Part shown: positions 48,147 to 57,403 of the stretch, piece by piece
How positions within the stretch are numbered: the stretch's first letter is position 1
Layout of the letters: each line of letters begins with the position of its first letter
Assembly (NCBI RefSeq): GCF_029633825.1
Contig: NZ_CP090644.1
Span: forward strand, 1-64,000
Length of the DNA: 64,000 nucleotides
DNA from: Burkholderia contaminans
Lineage (GTDB): Bacteria > Pseudomonadota > Gammaproteobacteria > Burkholderiales > Burkholderiaceae
Direction: 5' to 3'
The notes under the pieces: generated by a model
Told to the model about the DNA's origin: nothing
Seen by the model: the letters and a program-made list of their open reading frames with translations, nothing else
Databases searched by the model: none
Position numbers and translations under genes: made by a program

Positions 48147-48622
48147 AGCGCTTTCACGTGCACCTCAGCGTGCCGAATCTCGCTGACAGCATCCATTTCT
48201 ATTCGGCGCTGTTCGCCGCCGAACCGACCGTCGTCAAGACCGACTATGCGAAGTGGATGCTCGACGATCCCCGTGTCAACTTTGCGATCTCGCAGCGCGG
48301 CGCTGCGGCCGGCCTCGATCACCTCGGCGTACAGGTCGAAAACGATGCCGAGCTGGCCGAAATGCACGAGCGTCTCAGCGACGCCGCACTGCCCCTCGAC
48401 GAACAAACGGGTACGACGTGTTGCTACGCGCGCTCCGACAAGTACTGGACGGTGGACCCGCAAGGCATTGCATGGGAGACGTACCAGACGCTCGGGAACG
48501 TCCCGACCTATGGCGAATCCCGTAATGCGCAGCCGGCCGAATCGAATGCCGACACTGCCGCTTGCTGTACTCCTGCGCGCGGCAATCCGACCGGCGCGGC
48601 CGTGAAATCTGCCTGCTGCTGA
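48143..48622 (+). CDS. arsI: ArsI/CadI-family VOC metalloenzyme (C-As lyase type)
   Basis: 159 residues. Vicinal oxygen chelate fold: MKRFHVHLSVPNLADSIHFY start, LDHLGVQV (His60), WETYQ (Glu112) as metal ligands, and the vicinal Cys pair in TGTTCCYARSDK (Cys93-94) that ArsI enzymes use to bind trivalent organoarsenicals. The tail has more Cys pairs (AACCTPARG, SACC). ArsI cleaves the C-As bond of methylarsenite with Fe(II) and O2. The older name CadI is also applied to such proteins. Confidence 0.88.
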   Translation: MKRFHVHLSVPNLADSIHFYSALFAAEPTVVKTDYAKWMLDDPRVNFAISQRGAAAGLDHLGVQVENDAELAEMHERLSDAALPLDEQTGTTCCYARSDKYWTVDPQGIAWETYQTLGNVPTYGESRNAQPAESNADTAACCTPARGNPTGAAVKSACC

Positions 48623-48631
48623 GGTCCAACC

Positions 48632-49126
48632 ATGAGCGACAAGCGCTACAACGTGCTGTTCATCTGCACCGGCAATTCCGCACGATCGATCCTGTCGGAG
48701 GGGCTACTGAACCAGCTCGGCGACGGGCGTTTCGTTGCCTACTCCGCCGGCAGTCATCCGAAAGGCGAGGTGAACCCGTTCGCACTGCGCGAGCTGGCAC
48801 GGTGGCACTTGTCGACCGAAGGGTATCGAAGCAAGAGCTGGGACGAATTCGCCGCGCCAGACGCGCCCGCGCTCGACTTCGTTTTCACTGTGTGCGACAA
48901 GGCCGCCGGCGAAGTCTGCCCGATCTGGCCCGGTCAACCGGTTACCGCACATTGGGGCGTGCCCGACCCGGCCGATGTCGAGGGCTCCGATGAACAGAAG
49001 CAGCAGGCCATGCACGACGCCGCGCTGACGCTGAAGCGTCGGATCGACCTGCTGCTGTCATTGCCGCTCACCAAACTCGATAACGTCGCACTGGAGAAAT
49101 CGGTGCGCGATATCGGCCAACAGTAA
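48632..49126 (+). CDS. arsC: Arsenate reductase, low-molecular-weight phosphatase (thioredoxin-coupled) class
   Basis: 164 residues. P-loop CTGNSARS with catalytic Cys12; redox Cys in FTVCDKAAGEVCPIWPG (Cys88, Cys96). GYRSKSWDEF and the DPAD segment are family hallmarks. Reduces As(V) to As(III) for export by Acr3. First of two adjacent reductases of this class. Confidence 0.93.
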   Translation: MSDKRYNVLFICTGNSARSILSEGLLNQLGDGRFVAYSAGSHPKGEVNPFALRELARWHLSTEGYRSKSWDEFAAPDAPALDFVFTVCDKAAGEVCPIWPGQPVTAHWGVPDPADVEGSDEQKQQAMHDAALTLKRRIDLLLSLPLTKLDNVALEKSVRDIGQQ

Positions 49127-49142
49127 ATCCGGATGTTTTGAC

Positions 49143-49637
49143 ATGACTACGAACGTACTGATCCTCTGCACCCACAACTCGGCGCGCAGCGTGCTGTCGG
49201 AAGGGATGCTCAATCATTGGGCCGCGAAGCTCGGCAAGGATGTACGCGCGTACAGCGCAGGTAGCGCGCCGAGCGGTCGCCTCAATCCGTTCGCGCTGGA
49301 AGCGCTGACGAACGCCGGCGTCGACGTCGACGGCTATCGCAGCAAAAGCTGGGACGAATTCGTCGGCGACGGCGTACCGGAAATGCGCGTCGTCATCACC
49401 GTGTGCGACAGCGCGGCGGCGGAAACCTGCCCATACTGGCCCGGCAGCCCGGTCAAAGTCCATTGGGGCTACGCCGATCCGTCGAATGCGACGGGCGGTG
49501 ACGAAGGCAAGCGCCTCGCGTTCGAACTCACACGTCAGGCGATCGGCTACCGCATGCTGCAGTTGCTGGCGCTACCGCTTGACCGCATGAGCAATGCCGA
49601 ACTCCAGACGGCGTTGACTGAGATCTCGCAAACCTGA
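49143..49637 (+). CDS. arsC: Second arsenate reductase, low-molecular-weight phosphatase class
   Basis: 164 residues, P-loop CTHNSARS (Cys9), redox Cys in ITVCDSAAAETCPYWPG. It is clearly related to but divergent from the preceding gene (16 bases upstream). CTHNSARS is typical of a separate subgroup, so the two are not a recent duplication. Confidence 0.93.
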   Translation: MTTNVLILCTHNSARSVLSEGMLNHWAAKLGKDVRAYSAGSAPSGRLNPFALEALTNAGVDVDGYRSKSWDEFVGDGVPEMRVVITVCDSAAAETCPYWPGSPVKVHWGYADPSNATGGDEGKRLAFELTRQAIGYRMLQLLALPLDRMSNAELQTALTEISQT

Positions 49638-49701
49638 TCATTCGCGCGGCGGTCTGCCGAAACTAGCGGCCGCCAACGACTTCGAGACTGAACCCTGTCC
49701 A

Positions 49702-50775
49702 ATGAACACGTCCAACATCGCCCCGCCCGGCAAGGCCGTCGCAAAGCCCTCCATCAACTTCTTCGAACGGTACCTGACCGTCTGGGTCGCGCTGTGTATC
49801 GTCGCCGGCATCGCGCTCGGCCAGGTGCTTCCCGGCCTGTTCCAGCAGATCGGCCGGATGGAGTACGCGCAGGTGAACCTCCCGGTCGGACTGCTGATCT
49901 GGGTGATGATCATCCCGATGCTGGTCAAGGTCGACTTCGGCGCATTGCACGAAGTGCGTCAGCACGTCAAAGGCATCGGCGTCACGCTCATCGTAAACTG
50001 GCTGGTCAAGCCGTTCTCGATGGCATTCCTCGGCTGGCTGTTCATCCGCCACCTGTTCGCGCCGATGCTGCCGGCGGATCAGCTCGACAGCTACATCGCC
50101 GGCCTGATCCTGCTCGCTGCGGCGCCGTGCACGGCGATGGTGTTCGTATGGAGCCGGCTGACCGGCGGTGATCCGCTGTTCACGCTGTCCCAAGTTGCTT
50201 TGAACGACAGCATCATGGTGATCGCGTTCGCGCCGCTGGTAGGGCTGCTGCTCGGCATGTCCGCGATCACGGTGCCGTGGGCGACGCTGCTTACGTCGGT
50301 CGTGCTCTACATCGTCATTCCGGTGATCCTCGCGCAGGTCTGGCGCAAGGTGTTGCTCGCGAAAGGACAGGCGGCGTTCGATGCCGCGATGGCGAAGATC
50401 GGCCCGTGGTCGATCTCCGCACTGCTGGCCACGCTGGTGCTGCTGTTCGCGTTCCAGGGCGAAGCGATCCTGAAGCAACCGCTGGTGATCGCGCTGCTCG
50501 CTGTGCCGATCCTGATTCAGGTGTTCTTCAATTCGGCGCTCGCGTACTGGCTCAATCGTGCGATCGGCGAAAAGCACAACATTGCATGCCCGTCGGCGCT
50601 GATCGGCGCGTCGAACTTCTTCGAGCTGGCGGTCGCGGCCGCGATCAGCCTGTTCGGTTTCCATTCCGGTGCGGCGCTGGCCACCGTCGTCGGTGTGCTG
50701 ATCGAAGTACCGGTCATGCTTCTGGTGGTGCGCATCGTGAACCAGTCGAAGGGCTGGTACGAGTGCCGGACCTGA
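49702..50775 (+). CDS. acr3: Acr3-family arsenite efflux permease
   Basis: 357 residues and ten helices: NFFERYLTVWVALCIVAGIA, LAAAPCTAMVFVWSRLTGGD with the essential Cys, and ALIGASNFFELAVAAAISLF. Acr3 pumps arsenite out by proton motive force. It is not related to the ArsB family, although it is often labelled arsB. Confidence 0.94.
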   Translation: MNTSNIAPPGKAVAKPSINFFERYLTVWVALCIVAGIALGQVLPGLFQQIGRMEYAQVNLPVGLLIWVMIIPMLVKVDFGALHEVRQHVKGIGVTLIVNWLVKPFSMAFLGWLFIRHLFAPMLPADQLDSYIAGLILLAAAPCTAMVFVWSRLTGGDPLFTLSQVALNDSIMVIAFAPLVGLLLGMSAITVPWATLLTSVVLYIVIPVILAQVWRKVLLAKGQAAFDAAMAKIGPWSISALLATLVLLFAFQGEAILKQPLVIALLAVPILIQVFFNSALAYWLNRAIGEKHNIACPSALIGASNFFELAVAAAISLFGFHSGAALATVVGVLIEVPVMLLVVRIVNQSKGWYECRT

Positions 50776-50776
50776 C

Positions 50777-52009
50777 ATGTCCAACAGGACGCCCCGTCCG
50801 CGCGCTTGGCTGACGCCCTCGCTCGGGCTGACGCAGATCATCGGGTGGGGTTCGATGTTCTACGCGTACGGCGTCCTGATGCAGCCTATGCAGGACGAGC
50901 TGGGGCTGTCGAAACCGATTGTCGTTGGTGCTTACTCGGTGGCGCTACTGATCTCCGGGCTGTGCTCCACGTCGGCTGGCGCCATCATCGATCGCATGGG
51001 TGGGCGCTTGCTGATGGCAACCGGATCGCTACTTGCGGCGCTCATGCTTGCTTGCCTGTCACGCGTGCATGGCGTTGTAGGGCTGTATCTCGCATGGGCC
51101 GGCATTGGCGTCGCAATGAGCGCGACGCTGTATCAGCCCGCGTTCGCGGTCATTACGCAGGCGTTCGGCACCAACTATCGCCGGGCCATCACGCATCTGA
51201 CCTTGTTCGGCGGCTTCGCCAGCGCGGTTTTCTGGCCGCTGACGCAAACCCTGTTGCAGCATGCCGGGTGGCGAGAGACATGGCTTCTCTATGCCGTGGC
51301 GAACCTGCTGGTCTGCCTACCCATTCACGCCACCTTACCGAAGCGCGGCAAGGCAACGCACGGGGTTGCAGCGGCGCGCACGGAAGATCCGGCTACCAAC
51401 CTCATCGCTGTCCTGCGCGAGCCGGCTTTCTATCTGGTGACGGCAGCGGTCACGCTCAATGCGCTGGTGTTCGCCGCGATGTCGCTGCACATGATCCCGG
51501 TCTTGCAGGCACACGGCATTTCCGCCGCGAACGCGGCATGGGTGGGTGCGTTGGTTGGGCCGATGCAGGTTCTTGGTCGCGTGCTCGAGACGACGATCGG
51601 CAAACGCGCCAGCACGCGCCACGTCGGCATGGCAGCGATCTCCCTGTTGCCGTTGTCGTTGATCCTGCTCTTTGCATCGGGTGACTGGCTACCGTTGTAC
51701 GTCGTATTCGCCGCACTGTATGGCATCAGCAACGGCATCATGACCATCGTCCGCGGAGCGCTGCCGGCGGAACTGTACGGGCGAGCTGCGTACGGGGCGA
51801 TCAGCGGGGCAATGGCGACCCCGGTACAGATCGCTATCGCAGCAGGCCCGTTCGTCGCGTCACTTCTGTATGCCGCCGGGAACGGCTATCCCGGCACGCT
51901 ATTGGCCTTGGCCGGTATTGGCTCGGCGGGCGCGATTCTGTTCCGCTTCGCGATCGCGCAAATCCGGCAGCAAGCCATCGACCTATCAAACAAAGGAACC
52001 TCTACATGA
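50777..52009 (+). CDS. MFS transporter in the ars operon
   Basis: 410 residues, twelve helices of the major facilitator fold (SLGLTQIIGWGSMFYAYGVL, the loop-2/3 motif DRMGGRLLM). It starts one base after the acr3 stop and its stop overlaps the next arsC. Its substrate may be an organoarsenical or another arsenic species; the sequence does not tell. Confidence 0.85.
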   Translation: MSNRTPRPRAWLTPSLGLTQIIGWGSMFYAYGVLMQPMQDELGLSKPIVVGAYSVALLISGLCSTSAGAIIDRMGGRLLMATGSLLAALMLACLSRVHGVVGLYLAWAGIGVAMSATLYQPAFAVITQAFGTNYRRAITHLTLFGGFASAVFWPLTQTLLQHAGWRETWLLYAVANLLVCLPIHATLPKRGKATHGVAAARTEDPATNLIAVLREPAFYLVTAAVTLNALVFAAMSLHMIPVLQAHGISAANAAWVGALVGPMQVLGRVLETTIGKRASTRHVGMAAISLLPLSLILLFASGDWLPLYVVFAALYGISNGIMTIVRGALPAELYGRAAYGAISGAMATPVQIAIAAGPFVASLLYAAGNGYPGTLLALAGIGSAGAILFRFAIAQIRQQAIDLSNKGTST

Positions 52010-52428
52010 GCGACATCACGATTTACCACAACCCCGACTGCGGCACGTCGCGTAACACGCTGGCCCTGATCCGCAACAGCGGCGAGGAGCCCGTCGTGAT
52101 CGAGTACCTCAAGACGCCGCCGTCGCGGGAAACGTTGATCAAGCTGCTGGCCGACGCGGGCCTGACCGTGCGCGAGGTGCTGCGCGAGAAGGGCACGCCT
52201 TATGCGGAACTCGGCCTTGGCGATCCGAAGTGGACCGATGAGGAGTTGCTCGATTTCATCGGGCAGAATCCGATTTTGATGAACCGGGCCATCGTGGTCA
52301 CGCCGATTGGCACGAAGCTTTGCCGGCCGTCGGAAGCCGTCCTAGACATTCTGCCGAACCCGCAGAAGGGACCGTTCACCAAGGAAGACGGAGAGGTCGT
52401 GATCGATGCGGAGGGCAAGCGTGTCTGA
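52006..52428 (+). CDS. arsC: Arsenate reductase, glutaredoxin-coupled class
   Basis: 140 residues: [20 protein letters not shown] with Cys12 and the ArsC/Spx fold, [13 protein letters not shown], and RPIV-like [18 protein letters not shown] with the arsenate-binding Arg residues. It overlaps the MFS stop by ATGA and arsH by eight bases. It is the third arsenate reductase of the operon, using glutathione/glutaredoxin instead of thioredoxin. Confidence 0.94.
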   Translation: MSDITIYHNPDCGTSRNTLALIRNSGEEPVVIEYLKTPPSRETLIKLLADAGLTVREVLREKGTPYAELGLGDPKWTDEELLDFIGQNPILMNRAIVVTPIGTKLCRPSEAVLDILPNPQKGPFTKEDGEVVIDAEGKRV

Positions 52429-53143
52429 GCATCTGAATGACCTGCCGCAGCTCGACGCTACACTGTTTCGCGTGCCGGACGCCGCTCAACTTCGGCCGGC
52501 GACGCCGTCGACTCATCCGCCCCGGCTCTTGCTTTTATACGGCTCGTTTCGCGAGCGTTCGTTCAGCCGCCTGCTGGTCGAGGAAGCCGAGCGCTTGCTC
52601 ACCGCGATGGGTGCCGAGGTCCACGTGTTCAATCCGAGCGGCCTGCCGCTGCCCGATGATGCGCCCGAGAGCCACCCGAAGGTGGTCGAGCTGCGCGAGC
52701 TGGTGATGTGGGCGGAAGGGATGGTCTGGTGCTCGCCGGAACGGCACGGCGCGATGACCGGGATCATGAAGTCGCAGATCGACTGGATTCCGCTGTCGGT
52801 CGGCGCCGTGCGGCCGACGCAGGGCAAAACGCTCGCGGTGATGCAGGTCAGCGGCGGCTCGCAGTCGTTCAACGCGGTGAATCAGATGCGCGTGCTGGGC
52901 CGCTGGATGCGCATGCTGACCATCCCGAACCAGTCGTCGGTCGCGAAGGCGTTTGCTGAATTCGACGAGGCTGGGCGGATGAAGCCTTCGGCGTATTACG
53001 ATCGGGTTGTCGACGTGATGGAGGAACTGGTCAAATTAACCTTGCTCACGCGCGACGTCGGTCCCTACCTGGTCGATCGGTACAGCGAACGCAAGGAAAG
53101 CGCCGAGGAACTGTCTAAGCGCGTGAATCAACGCAGTATCTGA
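52421..53143 (+). CDS. arsH: ArsH NADPH-dependent FMN oxidoreductase
   Basis: 240 residues from a GTG at 52421 overlapping arsC; the frame is open a little further upstream. The FMN/phosphate loop is [35 protein letters not shown] and [20 protein letters not shown] complete the flavodoxin-like motifs. ArsH oxidises trivalent organoarsenicals to less toxic forms. The last gene of the tightly packed ars operon. Confidence 0.94.
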   Translation: MSEHLNDLPQLDATLFRVPDAAQLRPATPSTHPPRLLLLYGSFRERSFSRLLVEEAERLLTAMGAEVHVFNPSGLPLPDDAPESHPKVVELRELVMWAEGMVWCSPERHGAMTGIMKSQIDWIPLSVGAVRPTQGKTLAVMQVSGGSQSFNAVNQMRVLGRWMRMLTIPNQSSVAKAFAEFDEAGRMKPSAYYDRVVDVMEELVKLTLLTRDVGPYLVDRYSERKESAEELSKRVNQRSI

Positions 53144-53269
53144 CATGCCAAAATGCCGTGACCGCGGGAATTCGCCGCGGCTTGCCGGCCGCATGAACGT
53201 CGTTAGAGCCCGAAGCATTGTCAATCGCATCCGAACACCCGATGCCGTCACCACCTGAGGACCGACACC

Positions 53270-53698
53270 ATGCAACTTCGTGCAGCCGCCGTATCCGATC
53301 TGGTCTCAATCGAGACACTCCTGCGCGTGTCCAACTTGCCGACCGCCGGCGCGGCGGAACACCTAACGAACTTCGTTGTGGTGGTGAATTCCCAGGGCCT
53401 TGTCGCATGCGGCGGCATCGAATTCCACGGCAACTTCGCGCTGATCCGTTCAATCGCGGTCGCGGAACAGGCGCGAGGAGCCGGTGTGGGAAAGGCGATT
53501 GTTTCGCGATTGCTCGCGCAATGCCGCAGCCGTGCAGTCGAAGCGGTTGCCTTGCTCACGACGACGGCCGAGGACTACTTCGCAAAGGAAGGTTTCATGC
53601 GCGTCGCGCGCAACGACGTGCCTCATCTCTTGCTGGCATCCAGCCAGTTCCAGGGCGTGTGTCCGGGATCTGCTACGGTCATGTTGAAAGTGCTCTAA
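53270..53698 (+). CDS. arsN: ArsN-type GNAT N-acetyltransferase
   Basis: 142 residues of the GNAT fold with acetyl-CoA motif AVAEQARGAGVGKAIVSRLL and a conserved ALLTTTAEDYFAKEGFMRVA. The start LRAAAVSDLVSIETLLRVSN and the overall look match the ArsN2 group found in ars operons; ArsN enzymes can acetylate As(III)-containing antimetabolites. It lies 126 bases past arsH. Confidence 0.82.
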   Translation: MQLRAAAVSDLVSIETLLRVSNLPTAGAAEHLTNFVVVVNSQGLVACGGIEFHGNFALIRSIAVAEQARGAGVGKAIVSRLLAQCRSRAVEAVALLTTTAEDYFAKEGFMRVARNDVPHLLLASSQFQGVCPGSATVMLKVL

Positions 53699-53875
53699 CC
53701 CCCAATAAATACTCTTGACCTTCCGATCGTGGGAACCTCCATCACAAGAAGCGATGGAGCTGCGCTTCGCTCAGGTTCGCTTCTCTGAACATCTTGCACG
53801 ATTGTCATATTTCGGTTTGCGATTGCCCGCCGAATAATTTCTCGCTACGCTGCACAGTCCGTTTTTCGCGCGGGA

Positions 53876-54097
53876 GTGCGGGCGATGGACCACGGACAGT
53901 TGGCGTATCTCGGCATGCGGCATTTCCCGCAAGAGCTCTCTGAGTTCGAGCTCAACATATTCTTCACGTTCTCCGCTCGCGAGCGAGCGCTGATCGATGG
54001 GCGCCGCTCGCATCTCTACCGGCTGGCAGTTGCCTTGCATCTGGGTTTCGTGCGGATGACGGGGCGCACCCTCGACGCCTACAAGCAGGTGCCCTAG
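53876..54097 (+). pseudogene. Tn3-family transposase N-terminal stub (DUF4158)
   Basis: Reads AMDHGQLAYLGMRHFPQELS, EFELNIFFTFSARERALIDG, HLGFVRMTGRTLDAYKQVP and a stop. This is the start of the DUF4158 domain of Tn3-type transposases, which should run to about 970 residues. It is broken at the right end of the ars region, perhaps a boundary scar. Confidence 0.8.
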
Positions 54098-54336
54098 CGG
54101 GGCGATCATGCTTGACTCCGAGGGACGCGGACTAGGTTCCCGCGCGCGGTGGCCAGCTTGTAGTCGCCGATGCAGCCAGACCGTCCAGGGAGCGCACTGC
54201 GATCTCTCGAACGTCGATCACTCGAATCAGATTGTCCGTCCCACCTTCTCGCGCGCGGCGGCCGGTGCCGCCGAAACACTGTATATACATCAGGGGGCTG
54301 GGGCGAGCGCAACATCCGGTCGAAATTGCAGCGGTG

Positions 54337-54548
54337 TCAGCCGAGCCTGGATCCGGTGGCAAGGTGCCGCGCGGGCGGCCGGCCGTACGATCGACCCTCC
54401 CGCATCCGCTCAAGTCGCTCGAGCGCCTCGACGAACACCGCCAGCGGCTCGCGCCCAACTGGTCCCCGTGCCACGTGATCAGCGCGGCGACGACCTCGTC
54501 TGCTCGATCCTCAATGGACCTTGGTCGTCTTACTGAAGGCGCGGGCAA
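54337..54548 (-). pseudogene. Possible frameshifted small backbone gene
   Basis: One reverse frame reads RSIEDRADEVVAALITWHGD. A shifted frame continues VGREPLAVFVEALERLERMR and EGRSYGRPPARHL, with a stop at 54337. Together they look like one amphipathic-helical protein. It would be the third gene in the minus-strand run from 55148. Weak evidence. Confidence 0.3.
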
Positions 54549-54687
54549 GCCGCGCGATCCAGCGTCGCCATCCCGGCAAATGCGCGATCTGAGCTTCTGC
54601 CCGGCGTGTCGGGATTCGCGTGCGCCCGCTGTCTTTGACGATACGGTGTGGACGCATGGGTCGAATTCTCGCGTGGAACGTGTTCAT
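54511..54687 (-). CDS. Small basic protein, coupled to upstream gene
   Basis: 58 residues starting MNTFHARIRPMRPHRIVKDS, rich in Arg/Lys. Its ATG overlaps the stop of the gene at 54684-55148 (ATGA), suggesting translational coupling. No family is recognised. Confidence 0.55.
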   Translation of the reverse strand: MNTFHARIRPMRPHRIVKDSGRTRIPTRRAEAQIAHLPGWRRWIARLARAFSKTTKVH

Positions 54688-55148
54688 TGTTCGGCCAGCT
54701 GCTCGAGCTCGTCGCATTCGCCGAAGAAATCTTGCTGTCCGGGAAGCGGCGCCGGCGGCCGGCGCACAGCGCGCGGCCGCGGATGGCCGGAACGCTTCAG
54801 TGTACGCGCGATCGCCTGCAGCTGCGCCCAGACACGGTCTGCCTCGGCGGCCGACATGGTGTCGGCCGCGACTTCGAGTGCACCGACGAGCGATTCCAGT
54901 TGCGCAGGCGCCGAGGCCAGCATCGCACGCGCCTCCGTGCGCGCCTGGCCTTCCCGGTAGACCGAGAGCCAGCGTGCGAGCCCTTCGCGTTCGTCGGGAG
55001 TTAGTGCCGCGAGCAGCTCGGGCGGTATCGGCTCGTCGGCGCGAAACGTGCCGAGCACATGTTCGCGCCGACGTCCCCTTGCACGCGGTTGCTTGGGAGG
55101 CTCGACGCGCAGCACCTTGATGAGGTTTCCCTGTTCTCGAATGAGCAT
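54684..55148 (-). CDS. Backbone protein of unknown function
   Basis: 154 residues: MLIREQGNLIKVLRVEPPKQ, a basic patch RARGRRREHVLGTF, a helical middle EPIPPELLAALTPDEREGLA to AADTMSAAEADRVWAQLQAI, and a Pro-rich tail ending GQQDFFGECDELEQLAEQ. I recall similar proteins from Burkholderia integrative elements but no assigned function. It is divergent from the DUF932 gene. Confidence 0.65.
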   Translation of the reverse strand: MLIREQGNLIKVLRVEPPKQPRARGRRREHVLGTFRADEPIPPELLAALTPDEREGLARWLSVYREGQARTEARAMLASAPAQLESLVGALEVAADTMSAAEADRVWAQLQAIARTLKRSGHPRPRAVRRPPAPLPGQQDFFGECDELEQLAEQ

Positions 55149-55305
55149 CGACTCGTCTTAGATTTCACACGATCACGCCGAAGGATAGCGCAACCGCGTG
55201 TCGCGAACGACCGCGACACGCGGCACACACCTCACCAGTCTTGCGGCCGCGGCCGCAAGACGGGGCGCTCGCCGCGCGGCGAGCCGGTGCCGTCTCAACT
55301 ATCCG

Positions 55306-55514
55306 CATTCCGCCAGTCCCCTGAGCTCGCCGTCCCAAACGCGACCGTAGCCCACCGTCGTTCGCATTCAAGGGTCCGCTCCGCCGGCCGCAGCACCCGT
55401 TCGGTGCTCGCCCTTCGGGCTGCGCTCCGCGTGCGGCTTTGCGACCGCCCTTGAACACGCCCGCCGGCAGGCTCCTTCAGTCGCGGGACGACGAACTCAG
55501 GGGACTGGCGGCAG
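55306..55514. repeat. Long palindromic leader element A
   Basis: Outer arms CCGCCAGTCCCCTGAG (55310-55325) and CTCAGGGGACTGGCGG (55496-55511) are perfect over 16 bp, and imperfect pairing extends about 20 bp inward (TCG-CGTCCC-CGAC). A nested pair TTCAAGGG/CCCTTGAA and inner hairpins AGCACCCGTTCGGTGCT and GCCCTTCGGGC lie inside. The core CACCCGTTCGGTGCTCG recurs in element C (63786-63802). It is non-coding. Confidence 0.75.
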
Positions 55515-55621
55515 CAGTTCTGCCGAAGTCCAGGCAGCACCGGCACAACCCCTACGTGGGGACTCGGAATCTTGGGTCCCGGTCGGCCTGAAGAGCAAAC
55601 CAACCGCAGATGGAGGTCACG

Positions 55622-55753
55622 ATGGAAACGAACCGATTGCACCATTGGATAGGAGTCCTGCACTGTGCGTACATGGAATACACGTACACGCCCTGGGATG
55701 GACGGAACTACTACCGGCGCACCGTCGCTTACGACCACGTCGTCTGGTGTTGA
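55622..55753 (+). CDS. 43-residue open frame before the DUF932 gene
   Basis: ATG after TGGAGGTCACG encodes METNRLHHWIGVLHCAYMEY and YTPWDGRNYYRRTVAYDHVV with a stop at 55753. It is rich in aromatic residues and sits 60 bases ahead of DUF932. Ribosome site and position support translation; function unknown, and it could be a leader peptide. Confidence 0.45.
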   Translation: METNRLHHWIGVLHCAYMEYTYTPWDGRNYYRRTVAYDHVVWC

Positions 55754-55813
55754 CGGACGCCAGCGAATTCCTGAACGACTCGCATCGAACCTGAATCTTC
55801 ACTGGAGAAAACC

Positions 55814-56641
55814 ATGCAACTCGCAACCAAGTTTGGCAGTAACGCCCCGATCCTTCGCTCGAACACGCCGCTCTCCGATGACCAGATTCGTGAGGTCGCG
55901 CCGTCGATTTTCGCCGGGGACAAGCACGACTCACGGTCGGACCGATACACGTACATTCCGACCATCGAGATCCTCACGAAGCTTCGCGCAGAAGGGTTCC
56001 AGCCCTTCATGGTTTGTCAGACCCGCGTGCGCGTCGCCGCGAAGCGCGAGCATACGAAGCACATGCTCCGACTGCGGCACGCGTCGCAGGTCGCGTCGCC
56101 GGAAACCCCGGAAATCATCCTCCTCAACAGCCACGATGGGTCGAGCAGCTACCAGATGCTGGCCGGTTACTTCCGGTTCGTCTGCCAGAACGGTCTCGTA
56201 TTCGGCGACACGACGCACGACATCCGGGTGCCGCACAAAGGCGACGTCGTCGACCACGTCGTCGACGGCGCGCACGAGGTGCTCGACGGGTTCGACCTGA
56301 TCCGCGAATGCAAGAGCGAGATGGAAGCCGCGCAGCTTGATGAAGGCGAGCAACAGGCGTTCGCGCGGTCGGTGCTGGCTCTCCGGTACGACGTGACCGA
56401 AGCGCCCGCGCCGATCACCGAGGATCAGCTGCTTCGCGCGCGTCGTACCGAAGACAACCGCCCCGACCTCTGGACCACGTTCCAGCGCGTGCAGGAGAAC
56501 GTGATCAAGGGCGGGGTGCGTGGTCGCTCGGCCACCGGCCGTCGGATGTCGACACGCGGTGTGACCGGTATCGATCAGGATCTCCGCCTGAATCGCGCCA
56601 TGTGGGTGCTCGCCGAAGAGATGCGCAAGTTGAAGGGCTAA
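55814..56641 (+). CDS. DUF932 (YfjQ-like) plasmid/integrative-element protein
   Basis: 275 residues: IREVAPSIFAGDKHDSRSDR, YIPTIEILTKLRAEGFQPF, and RHASQVASPETPEIILLNSH with DGSSSYQMLAGYFRFVCQNG are the DUF932 hallmarks. Members are widespread on plasmids, phages and integrative elements; the exact role is unknown, although links to conjugation have been proposed. It follows the palindromic element A. Confidence 0.88.
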   Translation: MQLATKFGSNAPILRSNTPLSDDQIREVAPSIFAGDKHDSRSDRYTYIPTIEILTKLRAEGFQPFMVCQTRVRVAAKREHTKHMLRLRHASQVASPETPEIILLNSHDGSSSYQMLAGYFRFVCQNGLVFGDTTHDIRVPHKGDVVDHVVDGAHEVLDGFDLIRECKSEMEAAQLDEGEQQAFARSVLALRYDVTEAPAPITEDQLLRARRTEDNRPDLWTTFQRVQENVIKGGVRGRSATGRRMSTRGVTGIDQDLRLNRAMWVLAEEMRKLKG

Positions 56642-56648
56642 CCCGAAC

Positions 56649-56671
56649 GCGCCGGCGGCCGCCGCCGGCGC
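56649..56671. repeat. GC hairpin after DUF932 gene
   Basis: GCGCCGGCG-GCCGC-CGCCGGCGC, a perfect nine-base stem eight bases past the stop codon. Confidence 0.6.
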
Positions 56672-56714
56672 CCTCGCCTCACGTTGTCCCGTACACCATC
56701 ATTCGAGGTTCAAC

Positions 56715-57380
56715 ATGTTCCATCACATTGCAGATCGCCGTACCCAAATCTCCGAGTCCGTCCGCGCGCGGGGCAGCCGGGATTCCGCAACCGCGCCCGC
56801 GGTGCTGGCCGACGTGCTGACGCTTGTCGAGACCGCGCAGTTGGTGCAGACCGTGTTGCGTGAAGGTTTCCCCGCGACGTCGTTCGCAGTGCGCGTCGCA
56901 AAGAACGAACGCGGCACGCAGCTGACCATCGACTGGACCGATGGCCCGCGAGACGTCCAGGTCGCGCGCCTTGTGATGCCGCTGCAGGCCACCCGTCTGG
57001 CCGACGGCGGCAGGCTCGAGCGGGTCGAACACTTCATGTTGACGTCCAGCGGCCGGCGGACGGTCCGCCTCGCCGCAGATCGGATCGCGCTGTCGCGACA
57101 ATTCAGCGATCGCGCGGTTGAGCGTGTGCTCACGCGGCTCGCGTCGCGCTACGGCGATCGGCTGGCGCCGGACGTGCGCGCCTCGATGACGGTCGACGGA
57201 TATCGCGCGGGCGACCTGCAGCTGCTCGAGGTGATCGGCGTGCATCGGGCGGGCAGCGTTCGCTCGGGATCTAACGTGCAGATGGACGTCGCCGCAATGC
57301 TTGCCGAGACGTCCGACGTGCATGGCTTTCCCCGTTCGGCCACGGCCGCGCGTCTATTCGTGCGCCGCGATGTCCACTGA
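56715..57380 (+). CDS. LPD29-like backbone protein
   Basis: 221 residues. The middle, VETAQLVQTVLREGFPATSF to VRVAKNERGTQLTIDWTDGP, fits the LPD29 domain pattern (Large polyvalent-protein-associated; FP-x-F-x-V-R and WTDGP). The C-terminal part (DGYRAGDLQLLEVIGVHRAG) may contact nucleic acid or protein. Such domains are common in conjugative element cargo. Assigned from motif memory. Confidence 0.6.
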   Translation: MFHHIADRRTQISESVRARGSRDSATAPAVLADVLTLVETAQLVQTVLREGFPATSFAVRVAKNERGTQLTIDWTDGPRDVQVARLVMPLQATRLADGGRLERVEHFMLTSSGRRTVRLAADRIALSRQFSDRAVERVLTRLASRYGDRLAPDVRASMTVDGYRAGDLQLLEVIGVHRAGSVRSGSNVQMDVAAMLAETSDVHGFPRSATAARLFVRRDVH

Positions 57381-57403
57381 CCGGAGTGACCAAGGAGCGA
57401 AAC

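Noticed and set aside
55165..55458. Reverse open frame of 97 codons
   Set aside because: It lies across palindrome A with no ribosome site and an Arg/Gly/Ala-rich composition.
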